Assembly: GCF_019844075.1 (NCBI RefSeq) | Contig: NZ_CP081964.1 | Coordinates: 3,658,001-3,722,000 of the forward strand | Direction: 5' to 3' | Source: Curtobacterium sp. TC1 | GTDB lineage: Bacteria > Actinomycetota > Actinomycetes > Actinomycetales > Microbacteriaceae | DNA length: 64,000 nucleotides | Part shown: positions 17,553-27,033 of the stretch, piece by piece | Position numbering within the stretch: the stretch's first letter is position 1 | Layout of the letters: each line of letters opens with the position of its first letter | Notes under the pieces: generated by a model | Told to the model about the DNA's origin: nothing | The model's database searches: none | What the model saw: the letters and a program-made list of their open reading frames with translations, nothing else | Program-made: the position numbers and the translations under genes

Positions 17553-18359
17553 CTAGCGCCCTGCGTCGACGTCCTTGGCGAGCGTCCCGAGGTACAGCTC
17601 GATGACCTTCGGGTCGTCCGCGAGTTCCTTCCCCGTGCCCGAGTACGCGTTCCGCCCCTGGTCGAGCACGTACCCACGATCGCAGATCTGCAGACAGCGT
17701 CGCGCGTTCTGCTCCACCATGACGATCGACACACCGGCCTTGTTGATCCGTCGGGTCCGCAGGAACGTCTCGTCCTGCCGCACCGGCGACAGGCCCGCGC
17801 TCGGCTCGTCGAGCAGGAGCACCTTCGGGTCCATCATCAGCGCGCGTGCCATCGCGACCGACTGTCGCTCACCGCCGGACAGGGAGCCGGCCCGCTGGCC
17901 GCGCCGCTGCGCGAGCACCGGGAACAGGTCGTAGATGACCTCGAGTCGCTCGGCGAACTTGCGGGGCCGCAGGTACAGCCCCATCTGCAGGTTCTCCTCG
18001 ATGGACAGCGAGGGGAACACGTTGTTCGTCTGCGGGACGAAGCCGACGCCGGCCTGGACGAGCTTGTTCGCCTTGAGGTTCGTGATGTCCTCACCCTGCA
18101 GCGTGACCGATCCCTCGCGGATCGACACGAGACCGAACAGGGCCTTGAGCAGCGTGGACTTGCCCGCACCGTTCGGTCCGATGATCCCGATCAGCTCGCC
18201 GGGGTAGCAGTCCAGGTCGCAGCCGTTCAGGATGTTCACGCCCGGCAGGTACCCGGCGACGAGGTTCTTCGCGCTCAGCACCGGCTCGCGTTCCAGCGTG
18301 GCCGCCTGGGACGGATTGGAGGCGCTGCTCGCGTTCGTGGGGTCGACTGCGTCCGTCAT
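17553..18359 (-). CDS. livF: Branched-chain amino acid type ABC transporter, ATPase LivF
   Basis: Second ATPase of a LivHMGF-type importer; 268 aa, with an N-terminal extension of about 25 residues before LSAKNLVAGYLPG. Seen: Walker A GPNGAGKST near residue 61, Q-loop FVPQTNN, signature SLSGGERQ, Walker B VLLLDEP, and the H-loop position replaced by a VMVEQN segment as usual in LivF. The ATG at 18359 overlaps the livG stop by 4 bp. It is the last gene of the operon; no clear hairpin follows it. The transported substrate could be amino acids, short amides or urea, since the family is broad. Confidence 0.9.
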   Translation of the reverse strand: MTDAVDPTNASSASNPSQAATLEREPVLSAKNLVAGYLPGVNILNGCDLDCYPGELIGIIGPNGAGKSTLLKALFGLVSIREGSVTLQGEDITNLKANKLVQAGVGFVPQTNNVFPSLSIEENLQMGLYLRPRKFAERLEVIYDLFPVLAQRRGQRAGSLSGGERQSVAMARALMMDPKVLLLDEPSAGLSPVRQDETFLRTRRINKAGVSIVMVEQNARRCLQICDRGYVLDQGRNAYSGTGKELADDPKVIELYLGTLAKDVDAGR

Positions 18360-19258
18360 CGGGTCTTCTCCTCTGCTGCTGCGTCCGCCGCGTCTTCTTC
18401 CGCGACTTCCTCCGCGAGTTCCTCGAAGGTCTCCTCGGTGAGGAGCGAGTCGTCGCCCAGGTCGGTGTCGTGGTGCGCACCGAGGTACGCGTCGATGACC
18501 GCCTGGTCGTCCATCACGGTGTCGGCCGGCCCCTCGGCGACGACCTTGCCCTCGGCCATCACGACCACCCAGTCCGAGATGTGCCGGACCATGTGCATGT
18601 CGTGCTCGACGAAGAGCACGGTCATGCCGTCGTCGCGCAGGGACTGGATGTGCCCGAGCAGCGACTGCGTCAGCGCGGGGTTCACGCCCGCCATCGGCTC
18701 GTCGAGCATGATCATCGTCGGGTCGGACATCAGCGCCCTGGCCATCTCGAGGAGCTTCCGCTGCCCGCCCGACAGCGAGCCGGCGTAGTCGTCGGCCTTG
18801 TCGTCGAGCTTGAAGCGGGCGAGGAGGTCCTCGGCCTTCGCGGTGATCTCGCGCTCCCGCTTCGCCCACACGGGCTTGATCAGCGCCGCGAAGAAGTTCT
18901 CGCCGGGCTGGTCGCGGGCGCCGAGGAGCATGTTCTGCATGACGGTGAGCCGCGACAACGCCTTCGTCAGCTGGAACGTGCGCACCATGCCGCGGTTGGC
19001 GATGTGGGTCGCACTCGTCTTCTGCAGGGTCGCGCCGTTGAACTGCGTCCTCGCGCCGGGGCTCGGCTTGTCGAAGCCGGTCAGCAGGTTGAAGAAGGTC
19101 GTCTTGCCGGCACCGTTGGGGCCGATCAGGGCCGTGATGGAACCGCGCTGGACCTCGAGGTGGTCGACGTCCACGGCGGTCATGCCGCCGAAGTGCCGGG
19201 TGACGCCGTCGACGGTGAGGATCGGGTCGGCCTTCGTGTAGCCGTAGGTCTCAGACAC
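18356..19258 (-). CDS. livG: Branched-chain amino acid type ABC transporter, ATPase LivG
   Basis: First ATPase of the Liv-type importer; 300 aa. Seen: LTVDGVTRHFGGMTAVD, Walker A GPNGAGKTTFFNLLTG near residue 43, RTFQLTKALSRLTVMQN (family Q-loop), signature SLSGGQRKLLEMARAL, Walker B TMIMLDEPMAGVNP, and H-loop VLFVEHDMHMV. About 50 C-terminal residues after the ATPase core are acidic (Glu/Asp/Ala), an extension not needed for function in relatives. The start overlaps livM by 8 bp. Confidence 0.9.
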   Translation of the reverse strand: MSETYGYTKADPILTVDGVTRHFGGMTAVDVDHLEVQRGSITALIGPNGAGKTTFFNLLTGFDKPSPGARTQFNGATLQKTSATHIANRGMVRTFQLTKALSRLTVMQNMLLGARDQPGENFFAALIKPVWAKREREITAKAEDLLARFKLDDKADDYAGSLSGGQRKLLEMARALMSDPTMIMLDEPMAGVNPALTQSLLGHIQSLRDDGMTVLFVEHDMHMVRHISDWVVVMAEGKVVAEGPADTVMDDQAVIDAYLGAHHDTDLGDDSLLTEETFEELAEEVAEEDAADAAAEEKTR

Positions 19259-20237
19259 TGAACGTCAGCTCCTTCTTGTTGCCGAGCAACCCCTGTGGAC
19301 GGAACACGATCAGGAGCATGAGCGCGACGCCGACGAGCACGTAGGAGAACTGCTCCGCCTGCTGCGCGTTCATGATCGAGTCGGGGATGAAGTCGCCGGC
19401 CAGGGTGCGGATGAAGAGGCGGAGGACGAAGAAGAGCACGGCGCCGAGCACCGGACCGAACACCGTCGCGGCACCGCCGAGGATGAGCGCCGTCCAGATG
19501 AAGAACGTCATCGAGCGGCCCATGGCGTCCGGCTGCACCGAGCTCGGCAGGACGTAGATGATGCCCGCGATCGCACCGAGTGCGCCACCGAACACGAGCG
19601 CCTGCATCTTGTACGAGTAGACGTTCTTGCCGAGGGAGCGGACGGCGTCCTCGTCCTCGCGGATCGCCTTCAGGACACGACCCCAGGGGCTGCGCATGAG
19701 CAGGAAGAGCACGAGCGTGAACAGGGCGACGAGCGCCCAGGCCGCGATGCGGATCCACCAGCCGTTGACACCGTTGTTGGCGTAGGTGAACCAGAGGATC
19801 GTCGTGGTGCCGTCGGGCAGCGGGCTCAGGGCGGTGAAGGGGTCGCGGTAGCTCGACCCGGTGATGCCGTTCGAGCCGCCGGTCGTCGTGGTGAGCAGGC
19901 TCGAACGGCCGACCATGCGGATGATCTCGGCGCCGGAGATCGTCACGATCGCCAGGTAGTCGCCGCGGAGCCGCAGGGTCGGGACGCCGAGGATGATCGC
20001 GAACACGATGGCGACGAGCAGGGCGATGAGCACCGCCATCACGAACGGCAGCCCGTTGGTGATCGAGATCGCGAAGCCGTAGGCACCGAGCAGCAGGAAC
20101 GCCGCCTGGCCCATGTTCACGAGCCCCGTCAGGCCGAAGTGCACGTTCAGTCCGATGGCCGCCAGCGCGAACGCCGCCGTGGTCGGGGCGAGGGCCTCCT
20201 GGGTGAGCGAGGACAGCAGGTTGAGGATGTAGTCCAT
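19251..20237 (-). CDS. livM: Branched-chain amino acid type ABC transporter, permease LivM
   Basis: Inner-membrane permease of the importer; 328 aa with about nine hydrophobic segments. Seen: the family motifs GLNVHFGLTGLVNMGQAAFLLLGAYG near the N-terminus, LRGDYLAIVTISGAEIIR, and the EAA-like loop SPWGRVLKAIREDEDAVRSLGKN. The C-terminus ends in FRPQGLLGNKKEL, as in many LivM proteins. It is 12 bp downstream of livH and overlaps livG by 8 bp, so the four genes form one transcript. Confidence 0.9.
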   Translation of the reverse strand: MDYILNLLSSLTQEALAPTTAAFALAAIGLNVHFGLTGLVNMGQAAFLLLGAYGFAISITNGLPFVMAVLIALLVAIVFAIILGVPTLRLRGDYLAIVTISGAEIIRMVGRSSLLTTTTGGSNGITGSSYRDPFTALSPLPDGTTTILWFTYANNGVNGWWIRIAAWALVALFTLVLFLLMRSPWGRVLKAIREDEDAVRSLGKNVYSYKMQALVFGGALGAIAGIIYVLPSSVQPDAMGRSMTFFIWTALILGGAATVFGPVLGAVLFFVLRLFIRTLAGDFIPDSIMNAQQAEQFSYVLVGVALMLLIVFRPQGLLGNKKELTFSV

Positions 20238-20249
20238 GCGCGTGCTCCC

Positions 20250-21644
20250 TTAGCCGACCCGCTCGGCGCGGCCGAAGATGCCCTGCGGCCGGAACAGCAG
20301 GATGAGGATGAGGATGACGAGGGCGGTGGCGTACTTGAAGTCACCGGGGAGCACGAGGTTCGTGAGCTCGACGACGACGCCGATGATCATCGACCCGACG
20401 AGTGCGCCGTAGGCCGTGCCGAGGCCACCGAGCGTGACCGAGGCGAACATGAGCAGGAGCAGCTGCAGGCCGGTCTGCCAGTTCACGCCGTTCAGGACGA
20501 GGCCGAGCATCACGCCGGACAGCCCGGCGAGACCGGCGGCGAGCGTCCACACGAAGCGGATGACCCGGTCGACGTCGATGCCGGACGCTGCGGCGAGGGC
20601 CGGGTTGTCCGACACCGCGCGGGTGGCCCGGCCGAAGCGGGTCTTCGCCAGGAACAGCCCGGTGGCGACCAGGACGACGAGCGCGATGCCCATCGCCACG
20701 TAGGACTGCACCGTGAGGGTGACCCCGGCGAACCGGACCGTCTCGGGGTTGCCCTGCTGGATGCGGACGGTCGCTGCGCCGAAGAAGTACTGGAACGCGT
20801 ACTGGGCGGCGATCGACAGACCGATCGTCACGATCATGAGCTGCGTGAGGCTGATCCGCTTGCGCCGCAGCGGTCGCCAGATCCCGGCGTCCTGCAGGTA
20901 CCCGGTCGCCGCGCACAACAGCGTGACGACGATGCCGGTCACCCAGATGTTCCAGCCGAGCTGGTTCGCGAACACGTAGGCCAGCAGCCCGCCGAGGGTG
21001 ACCTGCTCGCCGTGCGAGAAGCTCGACAGCCCCGTCGTGCCGTAGATGAGCGAGAGGCCGATCGACGCGAGCGCGATGAGCAGGCCGAGGCGGATGCCCG
21101 AGGCGAACTGCTGCCATGCCCGCTGCGGGCTGACGCTCGACGAGTCGGACGTGGTCGTCGCGCCCTTCTGGTCGGACAGCTGGAAGATCTGTCCGACGTT
21201 GGCGTTCAGCGTCGCCTGGACCTTGCGCTCGGCGTCGGCTGCGTTCGTCAGGTACTGGCCCTTCGGCAGGGTGGCCTGGTCGACGCTGACGGTGTACTCG
21301 CCGGCCTCGTCGACGCTGACCGACCAGCGGCCGTCGGCGTTCGTCGTCGCCGTCTCGGCGAAGCCACCGGGGCCGGCGACGTCGACGTCGACGTCCTCGG
21401 CCGGTTCGCGCTCGGAGTCGGTGATCGTGCCCTGGATGCACCCGTTGTCGGGGCTGACGGTGCAGGACTGACTGGTCGCCGGCGCCGACGTGGCGCTGAA
21501 GGCCGGCAGGGTGACCGCCCAGTCGATCAGGAAGGTCGCCAGGAACGCGGCGACGAGCACGGCCGCGAGGACCGGTCGACGTCGCGCCTGGCGGAGGCGG
21601 AACAGACGCGGCTGCGCCCGTCCCGGAGGAGTGATGGATCCCAC
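20250..21644 (-). CDS. livH: Branched-chain amino acid type ABC permease LivH with an extra extracellular domain
   Basis: Permease partner of LivM; 464 aa against about 290-310 for ordinary LivH. Residues from about 170 on are a normal LivH core (GIRLGLLIALASIGLSLIYG, GLSSFSHGEQVTLGGLLAY, TRFGRATRAVSDNPALAAASGID, FRPQGIFGR). Before it come a transmembrane helix (about 25-46) and some 120 residues predicted outside the cell. These include CTVSPDNGCIQGTITDSE and DADGRWSVSVDEAG-like strands that resemble a Cna-B / carboxypeptidase-regulatory beta-sandwich. I chose the GTG at 21644 (GAGAGG 8-13 bases upstream); an ATG at 21710 is possible. First gene of livHMGF, divergent from guaB. Confidence 0.87.
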   Translation of the reverse strand: MGSITPPGRAQPRLFRLRQARRRPVLAAVLVAAFLATFLIDWAVTLPAFSATSAPATSQSCTVSPDNGCIQGTITDSEREPAEDVDVDVAGPGGFAETATTNADGRWSVSVDEAGEYTVSVDQATLPKGQYLTNAADAERKVQATLNANVGQIFQLSDQKGATTTSDSSSVSPQRAWQQFASGIRLGLLIALASIGLSLIYGTTGLSSFSHGEQVTLGGLLAYVFANQLGWNIWVTGIVVTLLCAATGYLQDAGIWRPLRRKRISLTQLMIVTIGLSIAAQYAFQYFFGAATVRIQQGNPETVRFAGVTLTVQSYVAMGIALVVLVATGLFLAKTRFGRATRAVSDNPALAAASGIDVDRVIRFVWTLAAGLAGLSGVMLGLVLNGVNWQTGLQLLLLMFASVTLGGLGTAYGALVGSMIIGVVVELTNLVLPGDFKYATALVILILILLFRPQGIFGRAERVG

Positions 21645-21803
21645 GGAAGAGCCTCTCGTTCGGATGACGAGGAACCTATGGGGATTTTGTGACACCCGTG
21701 TTTCCAACACGTTCCCTGTGTGATTCGTACCCGAACTGTGACGTTGTGGAGGAACGCGTCCGAAGGGGGCGCGATCCGTTCCCCCAGGCGGAACGCGGAA
21801 TAG

Positions 21804-23399
<1,596 letters not shown>

Positions 23400-23412
23400 G
23401 CCGGCTGCACCC

Positions 23413-23447
23413 CGAACGCCCCGCTCCCGACCGGAGCGGGGCGTTCG
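23413..23447 (+). terminator. Terminator after guaB
   Basis: Perfect 15-bp inverted repeat CGAACGCCCCGCTCC / GGAGCGGGGCGTTCG with loop CGACC, 13 bp after the guaB stop. TCGTCGTCC follows. Confidence 0.85.
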
Positions 23448-23473
23448 TCGTCCGCGGGCAGTAGCGTCACGGC

Positions 23474-23911
23474 ATGGTCAGCGCCGTCTCCCACACCACG
23501 ATCGACTGCCGTGACGCCTACGCCCTGTCGGAGTGGTGGAAGCAGGTCCTCGGATACGTCGACATCGCCGACGACCCGAACGCCCCCGGACACGAGGAGT
23601 GCATGATCACCGCACCCGACGGCTCGCACCAGGTGCTGTTCATCCAGGTCCCCGAGGCGAAGTCCGTGAAGAACCGGATCCACTTCGACCTGCGTCCCAC
23701 CGACCGCACGCGTGATGCCGAGGTCGAGCGGCTGCGGGGCGTCGGGGCGACCGAACTCGCGGACCTCCGCCACGACGACGGTGGGTGGGTCGCGTTCGCG
23801 GATCCGGAGGGCAACGAGTTCTGCGTTCCGCGGCTGAACGCGACGGCTGACGCCGGTCCGGTCCGGGCGCCGATCCCTGATCCTCCGCACAGGAACGTCA
23901 CGGCTCGGTAA
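23474..23911 (+). CDS. VOC (glyoxalase/dioxygenase superfamily) protein
   Basis: A 145-residue VOC-fold protein. Seen: an N-terminal beta-alpha-beta unit starting HTTIDCRDAYALSEWWKQVLGY, the centre RIHFDLRPTDRTRDAEVERLRGVGA, and the typical C-terminal DDGGWVAFADPEGNEFCV with a metal-type Glu. It matches the glyoxalase-like domain common in actinobacterial VOC proteins. The substrate cannot be told from sequence. It starts 27 bp after the guaB terminator and ends before a 129-bp gap, so it is likely a single-gene unit. Confidence 0.85.
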   Translation: MVSAVSHTTIDCRDAYALSEWWKQVLGYVDIADDPNAPGHEECMITAPDGSHQVLFIQVPEAKSVKNRIHFDLRPTDRTRDAEVERLRGVGATELADLRHDDGGWVAFADPEGNEFCVPRLNATADAGPVRAPIPDPPHRNVTAR

Positions 23912-24040
23912 CGAAACAGTTTTGCGTACCGCCCCGTCACACGGGCGAAACACATGGACCCTACGTTTCTCGACATCCAGTGGAGGCGCCGCGTTCGACC
24001 CGAAGCGGCAACGCCTCCGCGCAGAGAAAGGGCTCCACGG

Positions 24041-25372
24041 ATGATCAGAACCACCCGTGCCACCACGGCACTGGCGTTGGCAGGCGCAGCAGCCGTCCTG
24101 CTCGCAGCGTGTTCCACGACCAGCAGCGGCGACTCCCCTTCCAGCTCGGCGTCGAGCGACGCGAAGAAGGACCCCGCCGCCAGCTGCAAGGCCCCCGACA
24201 CCCCCAGCACCGACGCGCTGAAGATCGGCACGATCCTGCCGCTCACCGGCTCGCTCGCCTACCTGAACCCGCCGGCCGAGTCCGGTGTCGGCCTCGCGGT
24301 CAAGGACATCAACGCCGCGGGCGGCGTCCTCGACAAGGACGTCACCATCGACCCCGCGACCGACTCCGGCGACAGCAACGACATGACCGTGTCGAGCTCG
24401 GCTGCGACGAAGCTCGTGAACGCGAAGGTCCCGGTCGCGATCGGCGCCGAGTCCTCGTCGGTCACCCTCAACGTCATCGACCAGCTCACCAGCAACTGCA
24501 TCGTCGAGATCTCGCCCGCGAACACCGCGAGCGACCTCTCGGGCTACTCGTCGTACTACTACCGGACCGCTCCGCCGGACTCGGTGCAGGGTTCGGCGCT
24601 CGGTCAGCTCGTGACCGGTGACGGCAACGCCAAGGTCGCGTTCCTCGTCTTCAACGACACCTACGGCACGGGCCTCCGCAACTCGGTGCAGTCCGCGGTC
24701 GAGGCCTCCGGTGGCCAGGTCGTCTACGGCGGCAAGGGCGAGGGCCAGGAGTTCCCGCCCGGTCAGACCACGTTCTCGTCCGAGGTGACGGCCGCGCTCG
24801 CAGCCAAGCCGGACGCGATCGTCGTCCTGGCCTTCGACGAGACGAAGTCGATCATCCCGGAGCTCGTCTCGCAGGGGAACACGGCGAAGATCTACATGTC
24901 CGACGGCAACACGGCTGACTACTCGAAGGACTTCGACAAGGGCACCCTGACCGGCGCCCAGGGCACCATCCCCGGTGCCTCGCCGAAGGACGACTTCAAG
25001 AAGCAGCTGTCCGCCTTCTACAAGGACTCGTCGGGCAAGACGCTCGCCGACTACTCGTACGCGGCGGAGTCGTACGACGCCACCGTCCTCGCCGCCCTGG
25101 CTGCGGTGAAGGGCAAGGGCACCGACTCCGGCACGATCCAGGCGAACATGGCCGCGGTCTCCGGAGCCGACGGCGGCACCGAGTGCGCCACCTTCAAGGA
25201 GTGCGTCGCGCTCCTCGACGACGGCAAGGACATCCACTACACCGGCCCGTCCGGCATCGGTCCGTTCGACGACAACAACGACCCGTCGAGCGCCTACATC
25301 GGCATCTACAAGTTCGACGGCGACAACAAGCCCGTCTACCAGAGCGCCATCCAGGGCGCGGTCAAGAAGTAG
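24041..25372 (+). CDS. ABC transporter substrate-binding lipoprotein (LivK type)
   Basis: A 443-residue lipid-anchored receptor of the type I periplasmic-binding fold used by Liv-type importers. Seen: a lipoprotein signal with the lipobox LLAAC, Cys24 as the modified residue; a Ser-rich linker (25-55); LKIGTILPLTGSLAYLNPPAESGVGLAVKDINAAGGV; then GAESSSVT and VVLAFDETKSIIPEL in the second lobe. GAGAAAG upstream of the ATG at 24041 supports this start. It is the obvious receptor for LivHMGF (17.5-21.6 kb) although guaB and the VOC gene stand between and it is on the opposite strand. A perfect 20-bp terminator follows. Confidence 0.9.
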   Translation: MIRTTRATTALALAGAAAVLLAACSTTSSGDSPSSSASSDAKKDPAASCKAPDTPSTDALKIGTILPLTGSLAYLNPPAESGVGLAVKDINAAGGVLDKDVTIDPATDSGDSNDMTVSSSAATKLVNAKVPVAIGAESSSVTLNVIDQLTSNCIVEISPANTASDLSGYSSYYYRTAPPDSVQGSALGQLVTGDGNAKVAFLVFNDTYGTGLRNSVQSAVEASGGQVVYGGKGEGQEFPPGQTTFSSEVTAALAAKPDAIVVLAFDETKSIIPELVSQGNTAKIYMSDGNTADYSKDFDKGTLTGAQGTIPGASPKDDFKKQLSAFYKDSSGKTLADYSYAAESYDATVLAALAAVKGKGTDSGTIQANMAAVSGADGGTECATFKECVALLDDGKDIHYTGPSGIGPFDDNNDPSSAYIGIYKFDGDNKPVYQSAIQGAVKK

Positions 25373-25392
25373 GGCACCGGCTCCACCTCACG

Positions 25393-25437
25393 AAAGCGAC
25401 AGTCCCCCGCGGGTCATCCGCGGGGGACTGTCGCTTT
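25393..25437 (+). terminator. Strong terminator after the binding protein
   Basis: Perfect 20-bp stem AAAGCGACAGTCCCCCGCGG with its complement at 25418-25437, loop GTCAT, and a short T-run (CTTTTG) overlapping the stem end. It is the most classical intrinsic terminator in the window. Confidence 0.92.
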
Positions 25438-25489
25438 TGCGTGCAGGTGGCGGAGCGGACGGGCGGACGGGAGGCCCGGCGTGCGCCCG

Positions 25490-26454
25490 TCAGGCGGGCT
25501 CGGCCGGAGCAGGTGCGAGCGCTCGACGGCGGGACGCCCGCGCGGCGGCGAACGAGTCCGCCGTCAGCACCACGAGCGCCAACCACACGATGCCGAAGCC
25601 GAACCAGCGCGCCGGCGGCATCGCCTCGTGCTGCACCACCACACCGACGAGCAGCTGCATCACGGGCGCGAGGTACTGCGTCAACCCGAGGGTCGACAGG
25701 CTCACCCGCCGCGCCGAGGACGCGAACAGCAGGAGCGGGACCGCCGTCGCCGGCCCCGTGAGCACCGTCACCAGGACGTGCACCCAGCCCTCGCTCGTGA
25801 ACGTCACGCCGCCGCCGAGGCCCGTCGCACCGAGGACGACCAGCGCCACGACCGCGATCGGCAGCAGCCACACGGTCTCGATCGTGAGGCCGCTCAGTGC
25901 GTCGACCGTGCCGCCGACGCGCTTCTTCACCAAGCCGTAGAGACCGAACGAGCAGGCGAGCACGAGCGAGATCCACGGCACCTGGCCGTAGCCGACGGCG
26001 ATCACGACGACCGCCACGACGCTGATGCCGACGGCCGCCCACTGCGCCGGCCGCAGCCGCTCGCGCAGGACCACGACGCCGAGTGCGATCGTGACCAGGG
26101 GGTTGATGAAGTACCCGAGTGCTGCCTCGACGGTGTGGCCGGTGGTGGTCGCCAGGACGTACACGGTCCAGTTCACCAGGATGAGGACCGCGGCCAGGCC
26201 CATCACGGCCATCACCCGGCGCTGCGCCATCAGGGTGCGGGTGCGGAGCCACGAGCGGGTGACGGCGATCGCAACCGCGCAGAGAACACCAGCCCGAAGA
26301 CGATGCGCCAGGCGACGATCTCGAACGCGCCGGCCGGGGCCATCGCCGCGAAGAGCAGGGGCATGAGGCCCCAGAGCCCGTACGCGATGATCGCCTGCAC
26401 CACGCCGACGGATGCCTCGCTGCGGACGGGTCGCGCGGGACTCGGTTCACTCAC
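25490..26454 (-). pseudogene. RarD/EamA (DMT superfamily) transporter, frameshifted
   Basis: DMT-superfamily exporter of the RarD type, about 320 aa if intact, split into two frames. The N-terminal part (GTG at 26454) reads GVVQAIIAYGLWGLMPLLFA and IVAWRIVFGLVFS, then shifts near 26274-26282 into 18 junk residues and a stop. The second part continues the fold exactly: a reading through the shift gives AVAIAVTRSWLRTRTLM, then AVLILVNWTVYVLATTTGHTVEAALGYFINPL, a RarD hallmark, and the rest to position 25490. One missing base in a GCGC run explains it. It could be a true mutation or a sequencing error. The second part alone has an ATG at 26230. Confidence 0.85.
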
Positions 26455-26522
26455 GGAACCATCCTAGGAACGACCGCCGACGAGCCGGACGGACCACGGG
26501 CCTCCCGGTCGCCCTGAACGCA

Positions 26523-26561
26523 CGGACGCCCCGCCAGCCGACAGGCCGAACGGGGCGTCCG
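26523..26561 (-). terminator. Terminator after groES
   Basis: Inverted repeat CGGACGCCCCG (26523-26533) / CGGGGCGTCCG (26551-26561), 11-bp perfect stem with a 17-nt loop, 16 bp beyond the groES stop. Confidence 0.65.
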
Positions 26562-26576
26562 AGAGGAGTACTGGAC

Positions 26577-26873
26577 TCAGTTGACGACGACCGCGAGGAC
26601 GTCACGAGCCGACAGGACCAGCAGGTCCTCGCCCGAGTACTTGACCTCGGTTCCCCCGTACTTGGAGTAGATGACCTTGTCACCCACGGCGACGTCGAGC
26701 GGGACGCGGTTGCCGTTGTCGTCGATGCGACCCGGACCCACGGCGACGACCTCGCCCTCCTGGGGCTTCTCCTTCGCGGTGTCGGGGATGACCAGACCGG
26801 ATGCGGTGGTCTGCTCCGCCTCGACCTGGCGGATGACGATGCGATCCTCGAGCGGCTTGATGCTGACGGCCAC
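26577..26873 (-). CDS. groES: Co-chaperonin GroES
   Basis: The 10-kDa lid of the GroEL chaperonin; 98 aa, normal length. Seen: [19 protein letters not shown] with the mobile loop [16 protein letters not shown] (about 25-40), [25 protein letters not shown]. The start is GTG at 26873, preceded by AGAAGAGGTCACC. No groEL follows within the window: the next gene on this strand is the damaged transporter behind a terminator, so groES appears to be a single-gene unit. Control by HrcA is indicated by two CIRCE elements around its promoter. Confidence 0.95.
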   Translation of the reverse strand: MAVSIKPLEDRIVIRQVEAEQTTASGLVIPDTAKEKPQEGEVVAVGPGRIDDNGNRVPLDVAVGDKVIYSKYGGTEVKYSGEDLLVLSARDVLAVVVN

Positions 26874-26921
26874 GGTGACCTCTTCTTTCTCGGTACGGAC
26901 TCGGTACAGATGAAAACCGGG

Positions 26922-26948
26922 TTGGCACTACGCACAGGAGAGTGCCAA
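26922..26948 (-). promoter_or_regulatory. CIRCE operator (start-site proximal)
   Basis: TTGGCACTA-N9-GAGTGCCAA, one mismatch between arms, matching the HrcA operator consensus TTAGCACTC-N9-GAGTGCTAA. It covers the predicted transcription start of groES (about 26947). Confidence 0.9.
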
Positions 26949-26953
26949 CGCCA

Positions 26954-26982
26954 ACTCTAGGGGGCCACTGGCACTCGGTCAA
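26954..26982 (-). promoter_or_regulatory. groES promoter
   Basis: On the minus strand TTGACC (26982-26977) and TAGAGT (26959-26954) are 17 bp apart, a good vegetative promoter. The -35 hexamer lies in the spacer of the upstream CIRCE element and the start falls in the downstream one. Confidence 0.75.
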
Positions 26983-26994
26983 TCCGAGTGCCAG
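26968..26994 (-). promoter_or_regulatory. CIRCE operator (upstream)
   Basis: CTGGCACTC-N9-GAGTGCCAG, perfect 9-bp arms with the canonical 9-nt spacer, 19 bp from the first CIRCE. It overlaps the -35 region. Confidence 0.9.
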
Positions 26995-27033
26995 CACATC
27001 AGGGGAACATGCAGCACCTGGGAGGATCGGGAC

